Source: Rhizoclosmatium globosum (taxonomy: Eukaryota > Chytridiomycota > Chytridiomycetes > Chytridiales > Chytriomycetaceae). Taken from it: a stretch of DNA of 64,000 nt. Position numbers and translations under genes: made by a program. Below, in pieces: positions 23,406 through 36,200 of the stretch (the first letter of the stretch is position 1; each line of letters opens with the position of its first letter). The notes below the pieces were generated by a model. The model was not told the DNA's origin, ran no database searches, and saw only the letters and a program-made list of their open reading frames with translations. The stretch is from positions 248,001 through 312,000 of the forward strand of contig MCGO01000042.1 of the NCBI GenBank assembly GCA_002104985.1, in the 5' to 3' direction.

Positions 23406-26400
23406 TTAAGCCGTTGTAGCTTTGGCATCTGTCACACCTTTAGATGGAAACAATTCTTCTTTTAATCCTGGGTAGCATTTATCGATGTGCTGCCAGGTGA
23501 CAGTTCCAAGGTTGTGAGTATTCGACTCAAACACCTTCTGGTCCGACAGAACGAGCAGCATATTCTTGAGCGACTCCAAAACACCCTCAGACTGCGAGAT
23601 AAGTTAGTTATATAAAATGCAGAAACCCTGTCCACATACCACGAATTCCGAGCCACCAGCATTTACATAACGATTCATGTAATCCAACACCTTGACCCAC
23701 AATCCAGTCAAGTCTTTGTACCGCAAAAGCCTGTTGAGGTATTGCAAAAAGATTCTGGACAACAGGCCAGCAACAGTCATTCTCGTCTCATCCATTCCAC
23801 TGGCATCCAATTTCCTAATTTCTGGTTTCAGAAGTTCCTCCAGCAATGGGAACAAAACGTTTTCGAAGCAGTCAACTCCAGTCTCGAGTGTAGACGTGGT
23901 GACATCTTCAACAACACCTGCTGCGTTGGCTTTGGGCGTTAAAACTGTCGTTTCGAGCTCCTTAGACAGAAGGGATCGCTGTAAAAGAGTCAAACTGTAT
24001 TGTCTGATTTCTTTTCCAGGGTTATAACACTGCTGTCCTAATCCTGAGAGCAAAGGAAGCCAGAACGCAAACCAAGCTAAGGAAGCGTACCTTTTAGACA
24101 CAATGAATCACAACTTCAATCCACTCACTTCGTTCCCGTCCGATTGATCCTGATGTTACCAATCCAGGAATCTTGGCATTCAAAGAAAACACTTTCTCCA
24201 AAGCCTTGATAGCACGCTCTGTCGCAGCTTGGACATGAAGACTGCGCATAATTTTAGATATAAGCAATACGATTTGCCAAATTACCTTTTCTGAGAAACA
24301 CGGGGACTCATCGCGGCCGCCCTTCCATCCGGAGATCCAGCAGTAGCACCCACATTCAAAATCACGCCGCCAGCAGAAGTGACGAAGCTCAACAACAAGT
24401 CAACACAGTCTCCAAAGTTATCCGCTGTCAATGAGCTGTTGGATCCATCACTGACTAGAATGCAAGCCGCTTCCAAGCTGAATCGCGAGGCTTCGAAATG
24501 CATAGACGTGGAACTTAGGAGGTGTAGGACGGCATCCCATTTGGGGTAACGAAGGATTAATGATGGGTCCGTTTTGATGAGTTGAAGGAATCCTGCCATC
24601 AATTGTTCAGCGACAACACTGATTGTTTCTTGAGGAAGTGAAGTAATGAGTTCAATCGCTTGGAAAACTTGGGGCAGCATGTCCTCCTGAATATGGTGAG
24701 CTTTCAATACAAACATATCATTCAACGTACCTTGTGAACCATACGAATAAGCAAACGCATTAACCCAACAACAGCTCTTTCCAATAAAGGAGGGTGCTCC
24801 AAGTTTCCTTCAATCAGAATCTTGGAAATCAATTCAAAGGCAACTGGCCACACCACTCTCAATCGATCCCGATTATGGAATGTGATGTTGATAAGGAGCT
24901 CTAAATAGAATGCGACTGACAATGAATACTTTGGTTTGGCTACTGCCTCGCCGTCCTGGTTCAACAATTGTGTAGTTTCACCCGTTTTCTCCCCTCCAGC
25001 CTGTGAATTCTTTTCATTGGGGAACAATGAAGCTTGTGACGACCGTTGAGACAATTTGGTTGAAGTAAATGAAGCCTGGACCACAGTTGAAAGAAGGATT
25101 TGCAGCGATGGTTCTTCCAAGAACCTGGTATCCAAAAACAAATCCTCAATACGACAAGCACCAATACAAGTGAATGTGTTTCGCTCCGCATCCAACTCCT
25201 CAGCAGTTGGTGTCAAATCATCATCATCGTTTCCACCAACACCCAACAACTGTGTCAACGACATGAAGAAACCTCCACCAGATTCCTTTCGTGGTGCTGG
25301 CGCCTTCTCCTTCACTTTCAAACGTGGGATCAATGCGCCTCTTCGAATAAAGTTATCTGCCGTCAATAAACTGGCCGGCAAGAGGGAATGTAAGAACAAG
25401 TTGCCCAGGATATCGATAATCTATGTACCACAAATAAATTAGAATCTCTCTCAACCACAAATCCAATAATGAATATCTTACATTCTTCCAACCAGCTCGA
25501 ACCGAGTTTCCATACTCCGCCGCTAGATTGAACATCAACACACAAGCAACCTGACTCTTGTAGTTTCGTCCAAATTCCACAGCCCATGGATCAACTCGAA
25601 CAGGGGTCTCGGCCGCTCCAGGAGCACCCTCTTGCGCGTCCAACTTACGCTCAGGTGGTAGCTTACCATGGTCCTTCAAGAGTCCAGTAGTCTTAGACAA
25701 CGAGATGATCACGTTATCCAAGACATCAGTCATATGATACAAATTGGCAATGGAAGCACATTGGTGGAACCCAACAACGGCTTTTTGGAGAGTCAGGGAG
25801 TCTTCGGAGCTGTCAAAAGCTGGTATATTGGAAATTAAGCACACGTCGAAAGGTCAGTCAATCAAAACATACCATATGAAATGGCAGCCACAGTCGCAGC
25901 CGATACAGCAGCAAACATGTCTTTGCTGAATGATCCTCTCGGGGCAGTCATCAAAGGATTCATTGTCTCCGTTTTCTTCATCAACTCCTTCCAGGAATAA
26001 CTGAACCCGAGGTCACCTTCGTGCTCCTCTGGCATGACAATCTCATTCGTCTTGATGGCATCATAAATAGCGCGAAGGTATTCAGGATCAAAGTCCTTTC
26101 CGTTGTTACAGCCGCGGTTGTTCCTTTGGAAATCTTCTGGAGTCATACGTTTACGGACTTGGGGGTTGTGTTGGTCTGTGTTGAGAAGAATGATGGAGAA
26201 TGCCAACACAAAACCAGAACTTTGGTCGGCAATGTGGTGGTCGTGTGTGTCTTCCATTGCCTGGAAGTAGCCTTCGGCAAAGTTTTCAACGACACGTTCG
26301 ATAAGTTGGGCTTCTCCTGGAAGACGGAAGCTTTCAAGGAGGAGACGAAGACCCTCATCCAAACGTTTCTAGGCATACATCAGTAAATAATATGGATATA

Positions 26401-29400
26401 GATGTAATGGAACTTACTCCTTTGAAGTTATACAGCTTGATAAAGGTCTTGAGAATATCCTCGTTGCCTCTCTTGGCAATGTATTCTCCAATCAATTTCT
26501 TATTAACTCCTGGCGTGGTCTTCAAGAAAATGGCAATACTGTGTGGATCCGCGGGCGTAGGCAAAAGCTGCTTATCTGTAGACTCGGCGATAAATCACTC
26601 GAACCAGTGCTAACAATAGCAAACATACCTTGTAAGAACCGAATACCGTCTTTAGGATTCACATTAAACCGTTCGGCGCCTTCACTCAACAGCCTCTTTC
26701 GCAATTTAACAGAAAGCAGCTCTTCCGGAGTTGGCTCGCGGTACAGTGAGTCTGCAAGTGGAGTTGTGACAATCGCTTCCCCACCAACACGACGTTCCCA
26801 AATATGCTTCAAAAGCAACATCAAACCATCAACACATTGAACTTGGTGATTGATCATTGTAACCGGACCGCCAGGAGTGGCGTCAGGGAAAGTATGCTAG
26901 GTAGGAGATTTTTAAAAAACCAATGTTAATTTGAAGGAGATATCCTCACCTTACTCAAGAACCTTACAACTTCTTCATACAAGTTTCCACGACATCCTTC
27001 GTCACCATCAAAGTTGACCCAAAGCTCCGTAAAGAACCCAGGAATTCTGCAACACTGCACCATAGTCTCCAACAAGAGCTCTCTTGCTTCCGCAACAAGC
27101 ACATTTCGCCCCGCAACGTTTTGCTGTCCAATACTCGCGACAGAGACACGGTTTGTTCCAGTTACAGAGGAAGGGCGAATAGTCTCCCCATTTTCAGTGC
27201 GGGAAGAAAGCGCAGTTTCGTTCACATCCCAACTGACAACTCCTGCATCTACTTTGCTCATGATCCAGTCCAAAAAGTATTCGAATTGGAATTTGAGGTA
27301 GTGTCGAGACGTCTGGAATAGTGTTAACAAAACACGAAGAATGTACGAAAGCAGCGTCATGTTGTTTGACGATGGGGGCGAATTGTAGGTCATGTTCAGG
27401 TTTTGAAGTATCTTTAAACAACGAGGACGATTAGAAGAAATATCGGAAGTGAGAAATAGTTGATAACGGTACCTGGAACAAATACTTGATCAACTCATTC
27501 ACAACCAAATCCTTACAAGCCAAAGCCATCTTATCTTCATCCGTCATAACATATTCACCGCCGCTAGTCAATCGCTCCAATTCAACTTCATATCCCCATC
27601 CAATCCATTTTCCCAAAGATCGCCCACCGACTTCAACCCCAACATTCAAAAGCGTCAAAGCAACAAATCGATGTGTCGAATCAGTATGGTTGCGGTTCCG
27701 TGGGTCCATTAGCGTGACCAAGACACGAATCAACTCAAGGATAGCTGGGAGACCAAATGGTGCAAACACGCGGTGTCCAGTAGTTTGCTGTTGATCCGCA
27801 ATCGCAGGACTTTTTGCTGGTGGTGCCGATTCGTCGTGTTTTGGGTCTGCAGTACCATTTTCCAAAAGTGGTTGTTGCTCGTTGGTATTATCAACGTCAT
27901 TCTCAGGAGAACCTTCATCAGCTCGAGGTTTTTGAACATCATCGCTACCATCTAGTTTGATTTCGAGGTCTGCGTTGTTCTCGTCGTCTGAGTTGTCGTG
28001 GTGGTGGCCGACGGAAACGACTTCAGGTCTGTCTGAGTGAGATGCTTGAGCGGATATTGAGTCAGCAATCGAAATGACAGGGGCATCATCGTCAGCAGTG
28101 CTTGCAGGTTGAAGGTCTCCCTTTGACGAAGCAAAAACAGTTTCGGATTCGCCCTTCTGTTGTCGAGATTTCAAGGAACGCATAATATCAGAGGCTGCCG
28201 CTGCAGCAGGTGCAGATAAAGTTGCAGCATCAGTTGTTTCATTGCTATTTGATGACTTTGGACGATCAGTTTGGTCCTTTGCTTTGAGAATTTGAGAGAG
28301 CCTTTCAAAAAGGACTTGAACAAGAATGATCAAAGTCTGTTCAGCAGATCTTTTCAATAGTTCTAATGTCGAGAAGTTAGCGGCAGATTCCATCGCTTCT
28401 TATTATGACAGCTAACAGCCACTCTGTGGGGACTCTAGCCAGTAACAAGCTTGAGCATTCGCTGCGCTCCTTGATCCCCAAAAATTTCGGTCTCATTGAC
28501 TCTTAATTTGCGGAAATGCTGCACATCCTTCGCTTCACAAAAAGTTCTGCAACGGGCTCACAAACTTACCACTGACTCGAAACTGGAAGTACATTCCAAA
28601 AGCAGTCTCAACCATTTCACAAATCGCTTTATCATCTAGAGTCTTTTGTCCAGCTTCACTCATGACGGTGACACGAATCAAACGAAGGATACGAGTCAAT
28701 ACAACTTCATCAGAGGCAGGATCAGAGGCTTCAAACTTTGCATTCGCAGCAGTATGAGTCATGACTGACATGGCGTAAGGCAAATTTGGGTGATTTGGAT
28801 CTATTTTGGAAAAAGAGGTTAGATTGATGTGATTTGTGTTGATGAGATGAATGGGTCATCGTAAATGATCAACACGAGCCCATCCGTTTCTTCAAAGAGC
28901 AGTTCCAGAATGCTTTGAGTTGAGGCAATCCTCATGTCGCCATATTATGATGTATGTCCGTTTCGACCGTTTCCCCGCTTTCAACTCCCTTAACATTCGT
29001 TCCACGAGTCATCATGCATTCATCGCATCTCCCATCCATTTTATCCATCCTACATTCGTCAAAACACACTCATTCGATGGAAGGGATACTCGACAGATTT
29101 GACACGCACCAAGAACTCTGTACTTGATAAACTTTTCGACGGCAGCAAGGGCGGCGCCGGTGATGGGCCCAGTTGTGTCGCCGGACTTGATTACTTCCAG
29201 AAAGGGGGCAAGAAGGAGGACTGGCTCCAGGTCGCGCAAGTCGGTAACAAGACCCAGCCGGGCCTTGAGGCGAGCGAACCCAGCCAGAAGCGGCCCTTCA
29301 ATGAGTGCCGTGACACGATCATTTGCGCCGTAGTAGGCGCCCTGCGTCTGGCTGAGGTGCGACTGAGATGGCAGCACCTGCGACTGGATTGCCGATGAGT

Positions 29401-29851
29401 TTAAGTTGTTGGTGTTGGCGTTGTTGTTGTTGATGTGTCGAGGATCGGCGACAGCGGCAAAGGCAAGGACAAAGTCGAGACCCTTTTGCTGATTGTTTGA
29501 ATTGGTTGAATTAGAAGCAACAGCCGAGTCCCTGACAAAGTCGTAGTGCGGCGGCAAGGGTAGGCCCGCGTTGTAGTCCTGCCCGGCGACACTCAGCGAC
29601 CAGCGCGCGTTCTTGCGCATCGCCGCTGTGACCGCGGCGATTTCAGAGTGCACAATGTGGTGCCAGCCAAGTTCGGGCCGCGGGTGCAGCGGCGGCGGCT
29701 GCGTCTTCTTTGGCACTGCTGAAGGTAAAGGTACGCGGACACTGCTGCCATTCACTGCATTGCTGGCTGTAGTAGTGGCTGTAGCAGTGGCTGTAGCAGT
29801 GGTGGTGGTGGACCCCGTTGGTGGTGGTGCCGCTGCCAACGCCTCAGTCAT
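23406..29851 (-). CDS. GEA1: GBF1/Gea-type ARF guanine-nucleotide exchange factor
   Basis: Thirteen exons in minus sense (29851-29110, 28800-28570, 28362-27473, 27411-26950, 26896-26629, 26575-26418, 26368-25873, 25819-25482, 25420-24731, 24686-24286, 24241-24129, 24076-23640, 23591-23406), about 1803 residues, as expected for the family. After an Ala/Thr-rich leader come DCB/HUS-type segments (FEASDPASDEVVLTRIL; LLKRSAEQTLIILVQ) with an acidic insert, then the Sec7 domain at about 830-1015 with the glutamic finger in FRLPGEAQ and LLNTDQHNPQVRKRM, then HDS regions ending in SEGVLESLKNMLLVL. It activates ARF1 at the Golgi for COPI recruitment. Brefeldin-site residues show Phe in AFSIILLNTD where sensitive enzymes carry Tyr, while Ser, Asp and Met are of the sensitive type. 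Confidence 0.93.
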
Positions 29852-30281
29852 GATTGAGTTTGTTGGTTTGGAGGATGTTCCTTTCTAAGTTGGATGGGCC
29901 ACGCGGAACTTGCTGATTGACTCAAACCAAACAAACCAAATAAAGTACAACGACTAATAACATCTAAATAGGTATTCCCATGAGACATTACTATGAATGT
30001 GCGCCTTATCACTCCCTTTCAATGACTCGAGTAGTCGCATTATTTATTGAGACAGGAACGCAATATTTAGAGATAACACTACATTATTTATACTGACATA
30101 TATAATCAGTTTATTAATGAATGTTTCAATGAAAGAGAGGAAGGTGCTGTCAAATTGTCACGTCCGAAAACAAACAAAGGAAAGTTCTCTCGTTCTGAAC
30201 AACATCTGACCAGACAGAACTATTCAGGTATTACGCGTGCTTTGGTTAGATTCATGATTAATAGAAGTGCATGAGCAGAGA
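29852..30281. promoter_or_regulatory. Divergent promoter, GEF and dynein genes
   Basis: About 430 AT-rich bases between the starts of the Sec7 gene (-) and the dynein gene (+). No RNA gene or long frame seen. Confidence 0.5.
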
Positions 30282-33200
30282 ATGGAGCCCGAAGGTGAAT
30301 CGCTCACTGCCCCGAGCCCCAACCTCCGACGAAAGCGCAGTGGAGAAGTCATGAGTCCCAAGGACTTAACCTCCGCGTCTCTTTCAGGTATTCATTCGTC
30401 TATTTAATTATTCCATTTATATTCAATTTCCTTCACAGGAACACCACGCCAAACCCACTCAGCCGAGGCACCGCAGCTGCTACCGTCGCTCTCGCTCCCG
30501 CCATCCTCGGCAAAGTCGTCCCACCGATCCCAGGCCGACCGCAAAGGCCACACAGCCCAGTCAATCCTCACCCAGCGGCTCTACACAACTTCAGCGCGAA
30601 AGGAGAACCCGCACTTTTCCGTTCCCCTTCCGCAATACAGAGTCAAAAACTACTCTGATGGAAACTATTCGTACTCAGAAGGAGCCTCGCCTAGGGCTGC
30701 ATCCGCTTATTCCGCTGCAACAACATCCCTGCCCCTCCCGCAGGATCAACGACTGCAAAGTGCTCCAGCCAGCTTGTTTGCTGATGTGAATGAATTCGTA
30801 TTCAACGACGACTCTTCGTCTGTGGCCGGTGGAAGCTCTGTAGCTCCAAAGAGCTCTTCTGCCACAGCTCGGCTTGACCCACTTTCTTTTGTGCCGCCAA
30901 GTGGGGGTACCACTCCTCGGCTTATTGCTCAGGCTGTGAGTATCCTCATCTTAATCGCATCACGTTTATTCAGCTCACGCATTAAATTATTAACAGGCTG
31001 AACAAGCACCTACTCCACCACGCAACCGTCCAACAGGCGTCCACAGTGCAACTTCCAGTAACGGTGGCCCACGCGTTGTCTTGAAAGCAAAGCGTCCCGT
31101 TATTCTCCCCATAAGTTCTACGCCAGGCCACACTGTCCGTCAAACACATTCTAGACCTCCGTCCCAACAAGCTTCTTCTCGTGCCGAAAGCGCCCGCTTT
31201 GTCCCAGAAATGGACTTGAGCTCCGTGGCCCATATTATTCGCTCCAAAAGACGCGCAGAGTCTTCTACAGTCGAAGGTGCCGATGATTTAGATAAATTAG
31301 GACTAGGCCACGTCCGAACTGGGTTTTCGGGTGTACCTGTCATTCCTCCCATCGCTCCCTCCGAGAAAGTTGGAATGAGATTGAGTTTAGTCACACCAGC
31401 ACCCATCAAATCGGCGGACTCAAAGAGAGTCCGACTCATGCTGCCAGACGACCATCAAGATGTTATCGACGAGCGAAGCCCTTCCACAAAACTAAGCCAA
31501 GCTGAAACAGATTTTATGATTGTTGACGGAACCGATCTCGCGTCTCTCACACCATCCTCAGCAAAACCCCTCCTCGTTACACAACAACATCAACAGCAAC
31601 CGGCTCCACCTCCATCTCCAAACCCATCCACAAAATCCCACCGCTCTCAATCCCACGAAAAGAAACAAAAAGTGTACACATTCCAGCTCGGCTCTGAAGA
31701 AGTCGCACCAACAGGTCTCGCACAGTGCAAAACTCCATTTGATTTCATAAAGTACATTGAAACGCGTCCATCCAATACCAAGGAGTTTGCCTACTTGGTT
31801 GCTCTGAAGCCATCACTTCAAAAGGGAAGCTTCACGTTCAACCCATATAACCTTGAAATTGTGCCATATGACGACATTGCAAAATCCGATGGATACTACA
31901 CAATAAGCAACAAGGTAATATTTTCCATCGTTCTTCCTTACACACTAACCCAAAAAAAAACATACAACAGGGAATAACCTGCTTCAACCACCTTGGCCAC
32001 GGCGAATTCACACCCCTACATCAATGGCTCCGCGAACACAAACTCTTCCACAAGCTCCTCCAAATCCCCTTCTTTGCACGATACCGAATCTGGAAATGCT
32101 TCACAGTCTGGCACCGCACAGTCCTCCACACGAAAATCACACTCGCGAAGCAATCCCTCCAAAAGACCCTCTTCTTTGCCCACCCGATCCTCTGTCCAAC
32201 CCTCTTTGAAGTCCGCGCCCTCTGCGCACAAGCCGCCCAACGCACGTTTGTGAACGTGGAGGAAGGCCGCGGGTACGAGCTCCAAGAGTTTTTGAAGGAG
32301 CAGGTTGAATGGGTGACGGGTGAATCGGCGACGGGGTTGCGAGAGTGGGAGAGACGGGTTCGGGAACTTGTTGAAGGCGCTAGTACGCGGTGTCTTAAGG
32401 AAAAGGGGTTTGATATCACGTTGAAGGAGGTGGATGAGAATGAGCAGGAAAACGCGTTGAAGGGGATTTTTAAGGGGCCGCGGTTGACGTATACTGAGCA
32501 GAGTGCGAGGAAGAGTGAGTGTTTGAGGTTGCAGCGGTTTGTGAAGGTTGTGGATTATATGGTTGTGAATACGCTTCATATGCTTGTGGTAGATAGTGTG
32601 ATGGAGTTGTTGGGAAATGTGTTTTGGGGATGTCATGACTCGGACGTTGTTGTGGATGGTTATGAAGGCGCTGATGCTTTGAGAGATGAGCAAATTAGTT
32701 TGTTGATGACACTTGAACGACCAGGTGGTGCTAATGAAGCGGTGGAAGTTGTTTTGGAACAAACAAGAAAAGCTAGTTCAGGAAGTCTGGGTAGTTTGGA
32801 TGCAATCGGTGCGAGTGTTATCACGAGCGGTACTGTTCAAGTTGGAGGAGTCATTGTTGGGCCAGAGGTTCGGACTAGCGAATTGATGGTGTGTGGCTTT
32901 GATGGATTCGCATCCATTCTCAGGTCTGTTTTTTGCATTTGTTTTATCCATATTCTTACATTTATCTCAAGTCGCATTCTCCGTTCTGCTATGATTCAAG
33001 TTGAAATCCGTGAAGTCTACGACGAAGACAAGACTCGTGGACATGGAGTGAAAATGATGGAAGTTGATGAGCCCTCTTTGGAGTCGTCGCGTGTCACAAC
33101 CGTGTCCAAGAGCGTTGCAGACGCAAGAAAGTCTACAGTGAAAGCTTTACTCCCTACAAAACAGTGCCCATTGTTCAAACTCGAACTCCTTCTTCACTAC

Positions 33201-36200
33201 AAGAGCCCAACAAAACATCTTTACTTTGAACCTTCCCTACCTGACTTCTTGAACGCAATCGATGAGCTTCTCAAATCATATGTCCTTGCTGTCGAAGAGT
33301 TTCATCTTCTGACTAATACTATTCCTTTCTTGGATCCATCCAACCTTGCAGGTGGAGCATACAGCTCGAATCGTGGTCTTGAAGAATCTGAATTTGGAGA
33401 GGGTCCTCAGGTTACCGCCATCATCACCGAAGGTGGTTACTTCAGAGAAGTCTGTGGTCGTATACGAGGAGTCGTTGTCGGAAACTTTTTGAATGCTGCC
33501 GAATGGATGCTTGGGTTCAATGAAGTTCGCAGTATGTGGATTGATAATGAATACTTCAACGCCTTGAGAGAGTTGAAGCAAGCTGGCGGAGACGTAGCTG
33601 TTTTATTGGCCACGAACACGGGAGACAGTGGTATGGCTGGAATATTAATGGAGTACGAGGAGAAACGAGAGCGTGCACTCATTGAGGCTGCAATTGCAAG
33701 AGGCGAAGATCCGCCAGAACTTAAAAAGCGCAGTGTTTTGGAAATCGGTGCTACGATCGAGCTTCGGGATGAAGCAGATGGAGGAGAGGCATATTCTCCT
33801 CTCTACGAGTTTTTCCAGGAGAGCTTGAGCAAATTTGCAAATCAAAGACAAGTTATGAACGCAATCAGCGTTTCTAGTGTCATCAATAACTTGAATGTGG
33901 ATACGGGAAAACTAAAGAGCATTTTGGTTCCAAGCCCTGAACGATGCTTCTCAGATGTGGCCAAAATCCTGCCAGGCCTTTCACGTGACAAGAATGAACT
34001 GTTATTGACCGAACTACAGACTTGGGTTCGAATTTTAAATACACAGCCAAATAATGTCGAGGCATTCGTTGAGTACTTGGGTTGGCTTGAGAAGAGTAAG
34101 TCGTCTTAACCATATTTTTGAACTTGTTTTAACCATCAAATTAGTCAAACTTGCTCTTCCTCTTGTCGAGAATATGGAAGCAGAGATTACTCGCCTATAT
34201 AACCTCCTCGAAATGTATAAAATTCCCATCCAACCAACAGATCTGGCTCTATACCAAACATTGCTGCCGACGCTCCGCTCCTTGCAAGAATCTGTCGATA
34301 TCTCTACTGATACAAAGGAAGAAAACATCACCCGGTTTGCAACAGAGCTAGAGAAGGCTCTGAACGACCTGATGGGAGAAGTCAGTGATGTCCGAAATCG
34401 TGCCCAAGATCCAATGGTTCTCAACTTGAGCTCGGACAGCAACATTGTGATTCGCTTTTTGGACGAATTGAAAGCCAACTTGAATGAAATTGAAGCCAAG
34501 AAGAAACGATACGAATCGTGGGGAGAATTGTTCAAGAATGGTGGAATCACTGTCGGGCAACCAGAGGAGAAGCCTGCTGCTGGTAGGGGACAGCCTCCGC
34601 CACCTCCTGCGGACGCTAAGAAGAAGCCTGTTTCGAGTGGAGAGTTGGAAGAGACTATGACTGAAGTACAACTTAAAAGCACGCTTTGGATCAGTTTGCG
34701 CGAGTGGTCCAAGATGGCAAAGTAAGTACGAGTATTTTCCTTAACGTTTATTAATTGTTCTGCAGCGATTGGAGAACGCAGCCGTTTGATTCGTTGAACA
34801 TTGAAGAAATCAGTGCACAAATTCAAATTTATATGAAGACTGTGTATACTTTGGACAAGGGATTACCACCAAATGATGTTGTACCTAAATTGAAAGCTAT
34901 GGTCGACGAGTTCAGAGTATGGTACCCAACCATTGTTGACTTGAGAAACCAAGCCTTGAAACCTCGACACTGGGAGCGTATACAAGATGCCATTGGCAAG
35001 CAAATCAACAAAGATGAGACATTTACCTTAGGCAAACTCATTGAGATGCGTGTGTTCGACTTCAAAGACGAAATCTCGAACATCTCAAGTCAAGCTGGTT
35101 CTGAAGCTGCCCTTGAGGAGATGTTGGCCAAAGTAGTCAAAATCTGGAACGAAGCTGAATTTATTGTTATCAGCTACCGAGATGCGAAGGATGTGTTTAT
35201 TCTTGGAACTGTTGAGGATATTCAAACACTTTTGGAAGATTCACAAGTAACTATCGCAACCATCAAGAGTTCAAGATTTATTGGACCTATTAAGGGTGAA
35301 GTTGAGAAATGGGACAGATCGCTAGCCTTATTTGCTGAAACTCTTGAAGCCTGGCTCACCTGTCAACGAAACTGGCTCTATCTAGAAAGCATTTTCTCCG
35401 CACCTGATATTCAACGGCAGCTTCCAGATGAAGCGCGAATGTTTTCGCAAGTGGACAGAAGCTGGAAAGACATTATGCGAAGAGTCGCAAGGAATCCAAA
35501 TGCAATTAAATCAGGCACTGTCCCTGGTTTACTGGAGACCCTTCAGCAAAACAACGCCCTATTGGACCAAATTCAAAAATGCCTGGAGGATTATTTGGAA
35601 TCAAAGCGTCTGTTGTTTCCGCGTTTCTACTTCTTGTCCAACGATGAGTTGCTTGAAATTTTATCTCAAACAAGAAATCCTCAAGCTGTCCAGCCACATC
35701 TCAGCAAATGTTTTGATGCTATCAAAAGCTTGGATTTCAACTCGAACGATCCCAAGAGTATCGATATCGCTGCCATGGTCAGTCCTGAGGGTGAACGTGT
35801 AGGCTTCATTAAAATGATCAAAGCGAGAGGAAATGTTGAGGCTTGGTTGGGAGCAGTCGAAGAGGCAATGTTTGCCATCCTTCGTCGATTAGTTAAAATC
35901 GCTATTAGTGAATATGATCCAAACAAAAGAGCTGCATGGGTTATGGACCATGCAGGCCAAGTTGTTGTGACTGGAAACCAAATCATTTGGACGAGGGACG
36001 TCAGTGAAGCGATCAAATCGCCTGACCCGAACAAAGCGCTTACGACATTAAAACAAGATTCCATCAATAATTTGTCACAATTGGCTGGACTTGTACGAGG
36101 GGAGTTAACGAAAATTCAACGTGCAATTCTTGGGGCGTTAATAACTATTGATGTTCATAATCGTGATATTGTACAAGGTTTAGTCCAAGCCAGAGTGACA

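Noticed and set aside
24077..24128. Apparent frameshift in the Sec7 gene if the acceptor at 24091 is used
   Set aside because: Using the next AG (exon beginning at 24076) gives a normal 52-nt intron and restores frame into TWFAFWLPLL.
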